Source of the DNA: Paenibacillus piscarius
Lineage (GTDB): Bacteria > Bacillota > Bacilli > Paenibacillales > Paenibacillaceae
Assembly: GCF_022234545.1 (NCBI RefSeq)
Contig: NZ_JAIEUI010000014.1
Coordinates: 62,001-126,000 of the forward strand
DNA: 64,000 nt
Direction of reading: 5' to 3'
Position numbers and translations under genes: made by a program. Below the pieces are notes generated by a model. That model made no database searches, was not told the origin of the DNA, and saw only the letters and a program-made list of their open reading frames with translations. Below are positions 50,891-59,867 of the stretch, in pieces. Positions within the stretch are counted from its first letter, which is position 1. Every line of letters starts with the position of its first letter.

Positions 50891-52738
50891 TCACAACCTG
50901 TACAGTCCGCCATCCTCCTGCTCCTGCACCCAGACCTGCATGAAGCCGGGCTCCCGGTTGTCCCAGGCATAATAGGGGATGAACGTCAGCGGCCTGCCGG
51001 CTTCATCCATACTCTGCAGCACCGTCACTCCGCCCAGCAGCTCCGGCCGGTGCCCCACCTGGAACTTAGCCCCGGCCGGCAGGGAGAAGGCATCATAGGA
51101 GCGCCCGGGATGATCGGTCTGCTCCAGGCAATAGACCACCGGGCCCCGCTGAACGGCGACCCGTCCCCGGTCGGCCTCCACTTCCGGCGTGGCCCGCACC
51201 CGGCTCACGGGCATCTCCAGCTCAAGCACGACCATATCTCCCGGCGACCATGTGCGGCTCAGCACAAGATACCCCTGGTCGATGCGCTCTTCCACCCCGG
51301 CGCTACCCTCGCCTTCTGCCTTCACCTCCACCCGGTAACCGCTGCACCACTCCGGCACCCGCAGCCGGAGACTGAACCCGGCAGCTGCAGCGGGATTCAC
51401 CTCCAGCTCGATCCGGCCATTCCAGGGATACTGCGTGCTCTGCTTCAGGCTGACGCCCAGCCCGCTGTCCAGCACCAGCTCCGCTTCGCTGCTCATATAT
51501 TGATTCACCGCCAGGCCCTCTGCGGTAACAGCATACACATATTGGCCGATCGCGGGCAGGTAGCGGGCGAGATTGGTCGGGCAGCAGGAGGTCTCGAACC
51601 AGGGCACCCGGTGATGGCCGCCCTGTGAAGCCAGCGGATTCTCGTAGAAATACTTGTCCCCGGACAGCGAGATGCCGGACAAGGTACCGTTATACAGCTC
51701 ACGCTCCACCACATCGGCGTACCGGCTGTCTCCGAACGCCAGATTCATCCGGTGATTCCAGAAGACCATCGCTATGGCCGCGCAAGTCTCGCAATAGGCT
51801 GTTTCATTGGGCAGGTCATAATCGGTGGTGAAGCCTTCATTATGCCTTGATGGGCCAATGCCGCCCGTCAAGTACATATTGCGTTCCACCGTATGGTTCC
51901 AGACCCGGTGCAGCGCAGCCGCATAAGCGGAATCGCCTGTAGTATGGACCACATCGGCCATCGCCGTATACAGATACATCGCGCGGACGGCATGCCCGGT
52001 GACCTGCCTGATCTCGCGGACAGGAACATCATCCTGGCAATAAGCCGGGCCCCAATCCGGGTTATCCCAGATCGTACCTGAGCCGTAGCCATGGCCGCGC
52101 TCCTCCAGCAGCCACAGCGCCAGATTCAGGTAGCGGCTGTTCTGCGTCACGCGGAACAGCTTCACCAGCGCCAGCTCGATCTCCTCATGCCCTTCCACCC
52201 AGTGGCGCTTGCCGGGGCCGAACACGCTGTCGTAATGATCGGCCAGGCGGCAGGCCACCTCCAGCAGCTCGCGCTTGCCGGTGGCTTCATAATAGGCGAC
52301 CGCCGCCTCAATCAGGTGGCCGCCGTTATACATCTCATGCTTCTCCATGTCCGTCCATTTGCCCTCTGGATGCTCCAGGGTAAAGTAAGCACACAGATAG
52401 CCGTCTTCTTCCTGCGCCGCCGAGATCAGCCCGATGATCCGGTCAGCCTCAGCCTCCAGCGCCGCATCCCGTTCCGACATCAGCGCATAGGCAATGCCTT
52501 CAAGCACCTTATAGACATCGGAGTCGTTATAATATTTGCCTTCGTAATGCCCTTCCAGCAGTCCTGCGGCCTTGGCAAAGTTATCGATGCGGCCGGTCTC
52601 CTCACATTTGGTCAAGCAATCCGGCAGGGTGGTCTGCCGGAGCACCTTCAGGCGCGGCTTCCAGAACTCGTCATTGATAGTTACACGGGTGAAGGACACC
52701 CCTTGCCAGGCTTGAAGCCTCGCTTGCTGCTCTGCCAT
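50891..52738 (-). CDS. GH127 beta-L-arabinofuranosidase
   Basis: 615 residues, cytoplasmic. An (alpha/alpha)6 barrel holds DYDLPNETAYCETCAAIAM near 305-323 (Glu and Cys of the zinc site) and TSCCPTNLARYLP near 385-397 (the Cys pair); in the characterised bifidobacterial enzyme a zinc-bound Cys is the nucleophile. Beta-sandwich domains follow from about 420. It removes beta-L-arabinofuranose from arabino-oligosaccharides. AAAGGAGG precedes the ATG 19 bp after the permease stop. It belongs to the ABC importer operon. Confidence 0.93.
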   Translation of the reverse strand: MAEQQARLQAWQGVSFTRVTINDEFWKPRLKVLRQTTLPDCLTKCEETGRIDNFAKAAGLLEGHYEGKYYNDSDVYKVLEGIAYALMSERDAALEAEADRIIGLISAAQEEDGYLCAYFTLEHPEGKWTDMEKHEMYNGGHLIEAAVAYYEATGKRELLEVACRLADHYDSVFGPGKRHWVEGHEEIELALVKLFRVTQNSRYLNLALWLLEERGHGYGSGTIWDNPDWGPAYCQDDVPVREIRQVTGHAVRAMYLYTAMADVVHTTGDSAYAAALHRVWNHTVERNMYLTGGIGPSRHNEGFTTDYDLPNETAYCETCAAIAMVFWNHRMNLAFGDSRYADVVERELYNGTLSGISLSGDKYFYENPLASQGGHHRVPWFETSCCPTNLARYLPAIGQYVYAVTAEGLAVNQYMSSEAELVLDSGLGVSLKQSTQYPWNGRIELEVNPAAAAGFSLRLRVPEWCSGYRVEVKAEGEGSAGVEERIDQGYLVLSRTWSPGDMVVLELEMPVSRVRATPEVEADRGRVAVQRGPVVYCLEQTDHPGRSYDAFSLPAGAKFQVGHRPELLGGVTVLQSMDEAGRPLTFIPYYAWDNREPGFMQVWVQEQEDGGLYRL

Positions 52739-52756
52739 TTCTGTTCCCCGCCTCCT

Positions 52757-53587
52757 TTATCCTTTTAATCCTGTTAAGGTGATGCCCTCCAGGAAATAAC
52801 GCTGGCCGGCCAGAAACACGATGACGCAGGGCAGAACGACCACCGCTGAGGCCGCCATCAGCAGATCCCACTGCGCATTGTAGGTTCCCTGGAACATCTG
52901 CAGGCCCAGCGCGAGGGTGAACCATTTGTCGCTTTTCAGATAGATCAGCGGACCCATGAAGTCATTCCACGATGCCAGGAAGCTGAACAGGGCAACCACG
53001 ATAATCGCCGAACGGCTTAACGGAAAAATAATCCGGGTATAAATCTGCCAATAATTCGCCCCGTCCACGAAGGCCGCTTCATCGAAATCGCGCGGAATCG
53101 TCAGATAGAACTGCCGGAGCAGGAAGATATTGAAGATCCCGCCGCCGAAATAGGCCGGCACAATCAGCGGATACAGCGTATCGTAGAACCCCATGAGCTG
53201 CCAGCCCAGAAAGCTTGGGATCATCGTCACCGCCGCCGGCAGCATCATGCTGGTCATCAGCAGGGCGAACACCGCATCCCGGCCCTTCCACTGAATCCGC
53301 GAGAATCCGAAGGCTGCGATGCTGCTCGTGATTACGGTCCCTACCAGTACAGTAACCACGATAATCAGCGTGTTCCGGAAGAAAATATCGAACGGCAGCA
53401 ACGTAAGCGCTTTATGAAAATTACTCCATTGAAACGGCGCGGGAATCCATTCCGGCGGCATGGTGAAGATCTGTGACAGATTCATCAGCGAGCTGCGGAT
53501 CAGCCAGACAAACGGAATGATGAACATTCCCGAGATCAGGATCAGCGCCCCGTAGCCTGCGGCAAGTGACAGCTTCGATGGCCTCAA
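52757..53587 (-). CDS. Carbohydrate ABC transporter permease (MalG/AraQ type)
   Basis: 276 residues with six membrane helices. The EAA loop reads EAAFVDGANYWQIYTRIIFPLSRS near 180-200 (in parts: EAAFVDGANYW, IIFPLSR), where the ATPase docks. TTG 53587 overlaps the upstream permease stop (TTGA) with AAGGGGGG before it; the longer frame to 53728 is the shadow of that gene. With the MalF-type partner it forms a sugar channel. The ATPase is not encoded here, as usual for CUT1 systems that share MsmX. Confidence 0.92.
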   Translation of the reverse strand: MRPSKLSLAAGYGALILISGMFIIPFVWLIRSSLMNLSQIFTMPPEWIPAPFQWSNFHKALTLLPFDIFFRNTLIIVVTVLVGTVITSSIAAFGFSRIQWKGRDAVFALLMTSMMLPAAVTMIPSFLGWQLMGFYDTLYPLIVPAYFGGGIFNIFLLRQFYLTIPRDFDEAAFVDGANYWQIYTRIIFPLSRSAIIVVALFSFLASWNDFMGPLIYLKSDKWFTLALGLQMFQGTYNAQWDLLMAASAVVVLPCVIVFLAGQRYFLEGITLTGLKG

Positions 53588-54471
53588 GCGCGGTCCCCCC
53601 CTTCGTAATACACCCATGACTTCGAGGTTCTGAAGACGATGAAGGTGAAGAACAGAATGATGAGGAACAGCACCCAGGCCAGCGCAGACGCATAGCCCAT
53701 CTCGGCATCCCGGAAGCCCGTTCTCCACAGATAGAAGACATAGAACAGACTCTGATTATTCGGCCCGCCTTGCGTCAGAATATACGCTTCATTGAATACC
53801 TGGAAGGACCCGATAATCGTCATGATCGTATTGAAAAAAATAGTGGGCGTGACCATCGGAATGGTCACATGGCTCAGCTTGTGCAGCCAGCCGCCCCCGT
53901 CCACCTCAATCGCCTCGTAATACTGCCGGGGAATGCCGGACAAGCCGGCGAGGAAGATAATCACGGTGCTCCCGATGCCCCATAATGTGGTCAGCACTAC
54001 CGATGGAATGACACTGCTCTCCCCGTATAGCCAATTGCTGGTCGGCAGATGCAGACGGCTCAGCAGCGAGTTGATCAGGCCGAGGTCGGGGTTAAGCAGC
54101 CACATCCAGATCATCGCCGAGGCGACTGCCGGAACGATACTCGGAAGGTAGATGATCGTGCGGAAGATCGCCCTTCCCTTGACGTTGAGATTCAGCAGCA
54201 GCGCGATGCCGAAGGAGATCAGAATGACCGCAGGCACACGCAATAAGACGAAATAAAAGGTGATTCCCAGCGATTTATAGAACAGCTCATCCTTGCCTGA
54301 GAATAGCTGAATGTAATGGTCCAGACCGGTAAAAGCAGTCTGTTCCTTGAATACATTATAGTTGGTCAGGCTAAGCACCAGACTGGCGATCATCGGCCCC
54401 AGCGTGAAGATGGCAAACCCGAGGATGGCGGGGGCCGTGAACAGCAGCCCGTAGAACATTCCTTTTCGCAT
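53584..54471 (-). CDS. Carbohydrate ABC transporter permease (MalF/AraP type)
   Basis: 295 residues from ATG 54471, with GGAGG five bases upstream. Six membrane helices; the EAA loop is YYEAIEVDGGGWLHKLSHVT with IPMVTP after it, near 190-215. The C-terminus ends SKSWVYYEGGDRA, and its stop overlaps the next start. It lies 14 bp after the solute-binding protein gene and is co-transcribed. Confidence 0.92.
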   Translation of the reverse strand: MRKGMFYGLLFTAPAILGFAIFTLGPMIASLVLSLTNYNVFKEQTAFTGLDHYIQLFSGKDELFYKSLGITFYFVLLRVPAVILISFGIALLLNLNVKGRAIFRTIIYLPSIVPAVASAMIWMWLLNPDLGLINSLLSRLHLPTSNWLYGESSVIPSVVLTTLWGIGSTVIIFLAGLSGIPRQYYEAIEVDGGGWLHKLSHVTIPMVTPTIFFNTIMTIIGSFQVFNEAYILTQGGPNNQSLFYVFYLWRTGFRDAEMGYASALAWVLFLIILFFTFIVFRTSKSWVYYEGGDRA

Positions 54472-54484
54472 ACCGGCCTCCAGT

Positions 54485-55888
54485 CTATTCCTTGATATCG
54501 CGCCGCCCCTTAATCTGGGCCTGAGCCTTCTGCGCAATCGAGTCCATCGCTTCCTGAGACGTCTGCTGTCCGAGCCACACCTTATCCAGCGCAGGATTGA
54601 CCAGATCCATAATATTGTTGAAATTCTTCACATAGCCGGTCGGGGTCTGATGCCCCTTGGTCAGAATCACATCGACAATGGCTTCCTTATAGCCGGACGG
54701 TCTGGCGTCCAGATTCTCCGTCCATTTGGCCAGAAGTGCAGGATCGGTATACCAGTCCTTGGGAGCCGGCATCCAGGTCCCCGCTGTAAGCATGTCAATG
54801 GAGGCTTCAGGATCAAGCAGTGCCTTCAGCAGCTCCCAGGCCTCCTGGGGATGCTTGGAGGATTTGAAGATGGAGAACATCCCGCAGACGACGGTAGTCA
54901 CCGGCTCCTTCATCACAGGCATAACCCCGACATTGAAATTGAACTTGGATTGGGCGAGAGCTGCACTGGCCCATTGCCCGTCTACCGTCATCGCTACTTT
55001 TTTGGTCTGAAGCGCCACATTGGTCGACGGAATGTTTTTGGACTGCACTGGTGAAGGAGAGACATGGTGGACATTCATCAGGTCGGATATTTTCTGGAGC
55101 GCCTCCACCGCCTCCGGCTGGTTCAGCCCGAAGGTTTTGCCGTCTGCCGAGATGAAATCCCCGCCGTTAGAATAGATGAAGTTACTGTACACCCCCCACC
55201 AGGTGGAGATATTTACGCCATATTGCTTGATTTTTTTAGGATCGAAGTCCGGGTCAGCCGCTGTTTTGCCATTGGTATCCACCGTCAGCTTTTTGGCCAC
55301 CTCAACGAATTCATCCCAGGTCCAGGCATCGGCCACATTCGACGGGGGAGGCGCAATGCCGGCGTCCTTGAAGATATCCTCATTGTAAAATAAGCCGAAC
55401 GATTCGGGCCCAGGCCCGATTCCGATCACATTGCCCGGCTCCAGGGAATAGGTGATATTAGGAACCAGCGTATCGGGACTGATCTCGGTATCCTTATCGA
55501 GGAATTCCTGAAGATTATAGAATTTGCCCTGCTCCGCCATCGGAAAAGCAATCGTACCCGACTCCATCATCGCGATGTCAGGCACATCATTGCCGGCAAC
55601 CATCGTGGTCAGCTTGGTGTCATAATCAGCGGCAATATGCTGAAGCTCAACCTTGACGTTCGGATGCTTGGACTCGAAATTCTGGATGGCCTTTTTGTAA
55701 GGAGCCACTTCCTCCGGTGAGCCCCAGACGGTCATGCGCAGCTTAATATTTTCCTTCGCTCCGGCATTCCCCGAAGACGCGGAAGCCCCGGGATCGGCAG
55801 TATTGGCGTTAGAGCAGGCAGACAACACAGCGGCAAGCATCAGCACCAGAGCCATGGCCAGGAAGACCGGTTTCTTGGGTTGCAACAT
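54485..55888 (-). CDS. Sugar-binding lipoprotein of the ABC importer
   Basis: 467 residues from ATG 55888, preceded by GGAGAGG. Lipobox VLSACSN with lipidated Cys25, a Ser/Gly/Ala linker, then a family 1 extracellular solute-binding fold with MTVWGSPEE at the start and AWELLKALLDPEAS near 340. Anchored outside, it captures the oligosaccharide for the two permeases downstream. Enzymes in the operon suggest arabino-oligosaccharides. A cre-like site overlaps the promoter. Confidence 0.92.
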   Translation of the reverse strand: MLQPKKPVFLAMALVLMLAAVLSACSNANTADPGASASSGNAGAKENIKLRMTVWGSPEEVAPYKKAIQNFESKHPNVKVELQHIAADYDTKLTTMVAGNDVPDIAMMESGTIAFPMAEQGKFYNLQEFLDKDTEISPDTLVPNITYSLEPGNVIGIGPGPESFGLFYNEDIFKDAGIAPPPSNVADAWTWDEFVEVAKKLTVDTNGKTAADPDFDPKKIKQYGVNISTWWGVYSNFIYSNGGDFISADGKTFGLNQPEAVEALQKISDLMNVHHVSPSPVQSKNIPSTNVALQTKKVAMTVDGQWASAALAQSKFNFNVGVMPVMKEPVTTVVCGMFSIFKSSKHPQEAWELLKALLDPEASIDMLTAGTWMPAPKDWYTDPALLAKWTENLDARPSGYKEAIVDVILTKGHQTPTGYVKNFNNIMDLVNPALDKVWLGQQTSQEAMDSIAQKAQAQIKGRRDIKE

Positions 55889-55954
55889 ATTTCTGAGCCC
55901 CTCTCCATTCTTAAGTTGAGACCGGATCATAGCTGCAGTCTATGATGTGCTTTT

Positions 55955-55982
55955 AGTATAAAATATTAGTTAGCGCTTACAT
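55955..55982 (-). promoter_or_regulatory. Promoter with CcpA cre site for the importer operon
   Basis: On the minus strand ATGTAAGCGCTAACTA (55967-55982) matches the cre consensus WTGNNARCGNWWWCAW at all but one position. A -10-like TATACT follows at 55955-55960. Overlap of cre with the promoter core implies catabolite repression. TATACT lies about 65 bp before the lipoprotein start. Confidence 0.7.
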
Positions 55983-56020
55983 AACCCTAATCTCTTTGGA
56001 TTGGTGGACTGGGATTGGGC

Positions 56021-57787
56021 TTACTGCGGCAGCGTGATACGCACCCTGGTTCCCTGTCCCGGCGAAGAGAGGATCGAGATTCCATACTCGCTCCCGTAGG
56101 TCATCTGAATCCGGTCAATGGTATTCTTAATGCCCACCGAAGCAGACTTATGGTGCAGAATCGCGTCTACCGTCTCCCGGCTCATGCCGCGTCCGTTGTC
56201 CTCCACCTCGAAATACCGTGCCGCCCCCTCCAGCCAGCCGCGGATACGGATGACGCCGCCCGATCCCGTCTGGTCGAAGCCGTGCAGAATCGCATTCTCT
56301 ACAAACGGCTGGAACAGCAGCCTCGGCACCTCGGTCTCCATAAGAGAGGGGTCCATAGCGTACTCGACGGTGAATTTGTCCTCGAAACGAATCGACATAA
56401 TATAGAAATAATTCTCCATCCAGTTCATCTCTTCGGACAACGGCACGGCGGCCCAGGTCTTCCTGGAGGTATAGTGCAGCATACTTGACAGGCAGACCAG
56501 CATCCGGCTAAGCTCCTGCTGATCATTTTCAATCGCCGTCCAGTTCATCACATTCAGCGTATTGTAGAGGAAATGCGGATGCATCTGCATGTTCAGCGCC
56601 TGAATCTCGGCCTCCTTCTCCTTCAGCCTGATCTCGTAATTCTCCGTCACCAGCAGGTGAATCCGGTCATTCATCCGGTTAAAGCGCTGCGTCAGGATGC
56701 CAAATTCATCATGGCCCACCACCTCCACGCGGGTCTGAAAATCTCCCTCAGCGACCGACCTCATCGCACTTAACAGCCGCTTAATCGGCTTGGTGATTTT
56801 GCCGGCCATGAAGAAGGCGAAGCTCATAGCCACGATCCCCATGACTACCGCCAGAACCGTAAGGGACGTACGAATCACCGGCACGAAGCTGCTCACCAGC
56901 CCCGCCTCCGGCATCCACACCACCGACAGCCATCCGGTGACCTCCGAACGGTCGAAGCAGACGATGAACACTTCGCCGTTCAGCTTCATCCGCCGCGCCC
57001 CGCTGTTCTCCTGCTGCAGCTCGTCCAGCCATGCTTCCCTGTTCGTCTGCGCAGCCGTCCCCGGCTCACTGCCGGCGACCACTCTGCCTTGCGGATCAAG
57101 CAACATATAATGCGAGCCTCGCGGAATGCTGTCAGCATACAAGGAATTCAGCACCTCAGATTTGAAGCTGATGACAAGTACAGGACGTTCCACGCCGGCA
57201 TCCATTTTGGCAAGCCTGGTATTGCCCAGATAGGTGAAGTCAAGCAGGCGTGCGGCCGAGAACAGATAGCGGAATTCCAGATTGCCTTCCTGCAGGTACG
57301 GCTGATTGAACATGGTTACGAAGTCGTATGTGGGCACCCACACCAGCTTGCCCCCTGCCTGCCGGGCCATCCGGTCAATCTCCGATTGAGTGGGCTCTCC
57401 TTGGGGCAACGTCTGTCCGAAGGTGAAATAGGAGGTCCACAACTGATAGGCATAGATATCCTGATTCTGTGAAAAGGTCTTGCCCAGTACAGCCGTCACC
57501 TGCCGGTCCGCTGAGAACAACTCTGCCGGGTTGGCGGGATCAAGCTGGCTGAAGATACGGAACAGATCCTTATCGAGAAATAAGGACATGCTGTTCTGGT
57601 CGATGATCCGCAGCTTCGTATCCATAACCTCATTGCTCTTTTTGACAATCTCATACACATTCTTCTGGGCCTGCTCCGTAATGATCTTCAGGCTGGTCCG
57701 GTAGAACAACGCGCCCAATACAAGCAGGGGAATCGCAATCAGCAGGATGTAGCTGGCCAGCAGCCGGTAACGAAAGGTAATCCTCAT
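56021..57787 (-). CDS. YesM-type sensor histidine kinase
   Basis: 588 residues: membrane helix at about 9-29, extracytoplasmic dCache-like domain (30-285), second helix (about 295-318), HAMP (320-370), then a His_kinase domain with MQMHPHFLYNTLNVMNW near 397-413 (phospho-accepting His) and HATPase with VENAILHG and DNGRGM. It senses an extracellular signal, probably via the sugar-binding protein, and phosphorylates the RR encoded just upstream, whose stop overlaps its ATG by four bases. The ABC genes follow after 132 bp with their own promoter. Confidence 0.93.
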   Translation of the reverse strand: MRITFRYRLLASYILLIAIPLLVLGALFYRTSLKIITEQAQKNVYEIVKKSNEVMDTKLRIIDQNSMSLFLDKDLFRIFSQLDPANPAELFSADRQVTAVLGKTFSQNQDIYAYQLWTSYFTFGQTLPQGEPTQSEIDRMARQAGGKLVWVPTYDFVTMFNQPYLQEGNLEFRYLFSAARLLDFTYLGNTRLAKMDAGVERPVLVISFKSEVLNSLYADSIPRGSHYMLLDPQGRVVAGSEPGTAAQTNREAWLDELQQENSGARRMKLNGEVFIVCFDRSEVTGWLSVVWMPEAGLVSSFVPVIRTSLTVLAVVMGIVAMSFAFFMAGKITKPIKRLLSAMRSVAEGDFQTRVEVVGHDEFGILTQRFNRMNDRIHLLVTENYEIRLKEKEAEIQALNMQMHPHFLYNTLNVMNWTAIENDQQELSRMLVCLSSMLHYTSRKTWAAVPLSEEMNWMENYFYIMSIRFEDKFTVEYAMDPSLMETEVPRLLFQPFVENAILHGFDQTGSGGVIRIRGWLEGAARYFEVEDNGRGMSRETVDAILHHKSASVGIKNTIDRIQMTYGSEYGISILSSPGQGTRVRITLPQ

Positions 57788-59370
57788 GCTTCCCGCTTCC
57801 TTTGGGAGAGTGCCTGCTGGTAGGCCTTGGGCGACAGGCCGTAAGACTTCTTAAACACGCGGCAAAAATATTTGGTATCCTGAAACCCGCATTCCTGCGC
57901 AATCTCGTATATCCGCTGCTGCGGCTCGGCAAGCAGTGCCTTGGCCCGCTTCATCCGGGCTGCCGTCACATGCTCGGAGAAGGTGGTGCCGGTTCTCCCT
58001 TTGATCAGCGTACTGAAATAGGAGGGATTGAAGTGGAAATGCTCCGCTGCCCGCTCCAGCGTAAGCTCCTCCTTCATATGCCGCTGTATCCAGCTTAGGC
58101 ATTCAGCGATCATGCTCTCGCCCTGATTCTGCCGGGCTACGGTTAAGGCCCGATGCGCTTCGCGGAGGGCCTGCCCCAGCTGGGAGACCAGTCCGCTGTA
58201 AGCGCTGCATGAACGGATCAGCAGCGTGGCCGTATCGGTCAGGAGCTGCCCGGCCTTTTTGCCCAGGAGCTCCTGATGGTCACTGCGGACCTGAAGCAGC
58301 ATCAGCGAGGCCTGCTCCTTCAGCAGTACCGGGCGGGTCCGCCCGCCGCATGACAGCCGTTCGACCTCCTCCGCGCAAGCTTTCTGAACCAGCGCGGCAT
58401 CATCTGTGTACAGCGCCGCATACAGCTTGCTCCAATCCGCAGCAAGGACCGCCGGGGCGGCCATCCACTCATCTGCGAACAGCAGCCCCTGCCGGAAATC
58501 GTAAAAGTTGTAGCTGTTCACCGTCCGGGCGGCCAGATAGGAATCCGGTGCTTCAGTCAGGAGGGAACGGCAGTGTGGCCCGATGGTGTGGACCAGCTGC
58601 CCTGCACCCGCACACTCCGCCCCGAGCGCCTGGGCAATCGCCCCCGCCTCCTCGCGGGTCTCCCGGGTCAGCCGGGGCTGCTCCACCAGAGTAACGGCGG
58701 ACAGCAGGCCATCCTCCGGTATCCTGTTCAGGGGAACCGTTATGGATCTGCCCCACTGATTCCAAGCCTGCTCCAGAGCGCGGATGAAGGCGGCGCTGTC
58801 CGGGCTGTCACCGCAGCCTTTCAGCTCCGAGTACACGATAGCCCCGCCCTCCTTCAGCCACTCATGCCGCTTCAGCTCCTCCAGCTCCTCCGGGGCGGCG
58901 CTTCCGTTCAGCCAGGACAGCATTAGCCGGTTCAAATTCTCGGAGGAAGCCAGCGCAAGCCGCTGCTGCAATTCCTCTTCTTCCCGGCGCCGCTCCTGTT
59001 CAGCGGTTAACAGCTGGTCGATCCGGCTTAACACCTCAGAGACCTTTTGGATATCCACCGGCTTCAGCAGGTAATCATAAGCGCCGTGGCGTACCGCCTT
59101 CTGCGCATACTCGAACAGATTGTAAGCGGATACCATTACAACCCTGGTGCGGAGTCGCTCGGTCTTCAGCTGCTCCAGAAATTCAAGTCCGTCCATGCCG
59201 GGCATGCGGATATCGGTGAATATGGCGTCCGGCTGGTGCGCTTTTGCCCAAGCCATCGCGGACAGGCCATCCTTCACCGCCTCCACCTGATCCTCCGGCC
59301 GCAGGCGTCCGATCAGATTGACCATCCCTCTAAGATGTCTGGGCTCATCATCCACGATCAATATTCTCAT
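57784..59370 (-). CDS. YesN-type response regulator with AraC DNA-binding domain
   Basis: 528 residues. Receiver domain 1-120 with phospho-acceptor Asp53 (FTDIRMPGMDG) and Asp7/Asp8; a coiled/helical middle region (about 125-420) of no known fold; AraC-type double HTH at about 428-525 (LERAAEHFHFNPSYFSTLI; CGFQDTKYFCRVFKKSYG). It most likely activates the downstream importer and arabinosidase genes. GGGGAG precedes the ATG. The order RR-kinase-lipoprotein-permeases-hydrolases is the standard Paenibacillus sugar locus. Confidence 0.93.
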   Translation of the reverse strand: MRILIVDDEPRHLRGMVNLIGRLRPEDQVEAVKDGLSAMAWAKAHQPDAIFTDIRMPGMDGLEFLEQLKTERLRTRVVMVSAYNLFEYAQKAVRHGAYDYLLKPVDIQKVSEVLSRIDQLLTAEQERRREEEELQQRLALASSENLNRLMLSWLNGSAAPEELEELKRHEWLKEGGAIVYSELKGCGDSPDSAAFIRALEQAWNQWGRSITVPLNRIPEDGLLSAVTLVEQPRLTRETREEAGAIAQALGAECAGAGQLVHTIGPHCRSLLTEAPDSYLAARTVNSYNFYDFRQGLLFADEWMAAPAVLAADWSKLYAALYTDDAALVQKACAEEVERLSCGGRTRPVLLKEQASLMLLQVRSDHQELLGKKAGQLLTDTATLLIRSCSAYSGLVSQLGQALREAHRALTVARQNQGESMIAECLSWIQRHMKEELTLERAAEHFHFNPSYFSTLIKGRTGTTFSEHVTAARMKRAKALLAEPQQRIYEIAQECGFQDTKYFCRVFKKSYGLSPKAYQQALSQRKREA

Positions 59371-59646
59371 TATGCTCAGCTCCCCAAGATTGGCTTACAG
59401 CCGCTGTCAGCCGCAGCGTTGCCCTTATTATAGAAGCCATCCCGGTTCATTCCTAGTGGATTCATATTGGAAAGGTGGATTTGGATTAGGTTGGCCCGGC
59501 CGCACCAGGAAACCGCCATTCGTCCATTAACAAGTGCCCTAAATCCACCTGCTTCTCTCTCACCATCCATCGACCTCACCGCCCGGCAGACTGCCAACTT
59601 ATCCACACTTCATCCGCACTAACTCGTAGCAACCCGTCCGGCACAA

Positions 59647-59696
59647 TAAAAAAGGGACTCCCATTCAGCCATCTGATGACTGCCGGAGTCCTTTTC
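59647..59696 (-). terminator. Intrinsic terminator downstream of yunB
   Basis: On the minus strand GGACTCC pairs with GGAGTCC with an inner CAGTCATC/GATGGCTG stem, followed by CTTTTTT. The rest of the gap 59371-59867 has the octamer repeat at 59733-59780 and no gene. Confidence 0.75.
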
Positions 59697-59732
59697 CTTG
59701 GTTATCTAGTTCTCTCTTGTCTGATTACCCGG

Positions 59733-59780
59733 TTATCTGTTTATCTGTTTATCTGCTTATCTGCTTATCTGCTTAACTGT
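59733..59780 (+). repeat. Octamer microsatellite TTATCTGY, five copies plus one variant
   Basis: TTATCTGT twice, TTATCTGC three times, then TTAACTGT, in a CT-rich tract on the plus strand between yunB and its terminator. Such short tandem repeats vary in copy number by slippage. Confidence 0.85.
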
Positions 59781-59867
59781 CTCCCTGTCTGCCTTCCTAC
59801 TATTTCACTCTTTCACTATTCCCCTGTTTCTCTTCTCTCTTATCCCAACCTTGTCCGCGGCCCTTTC

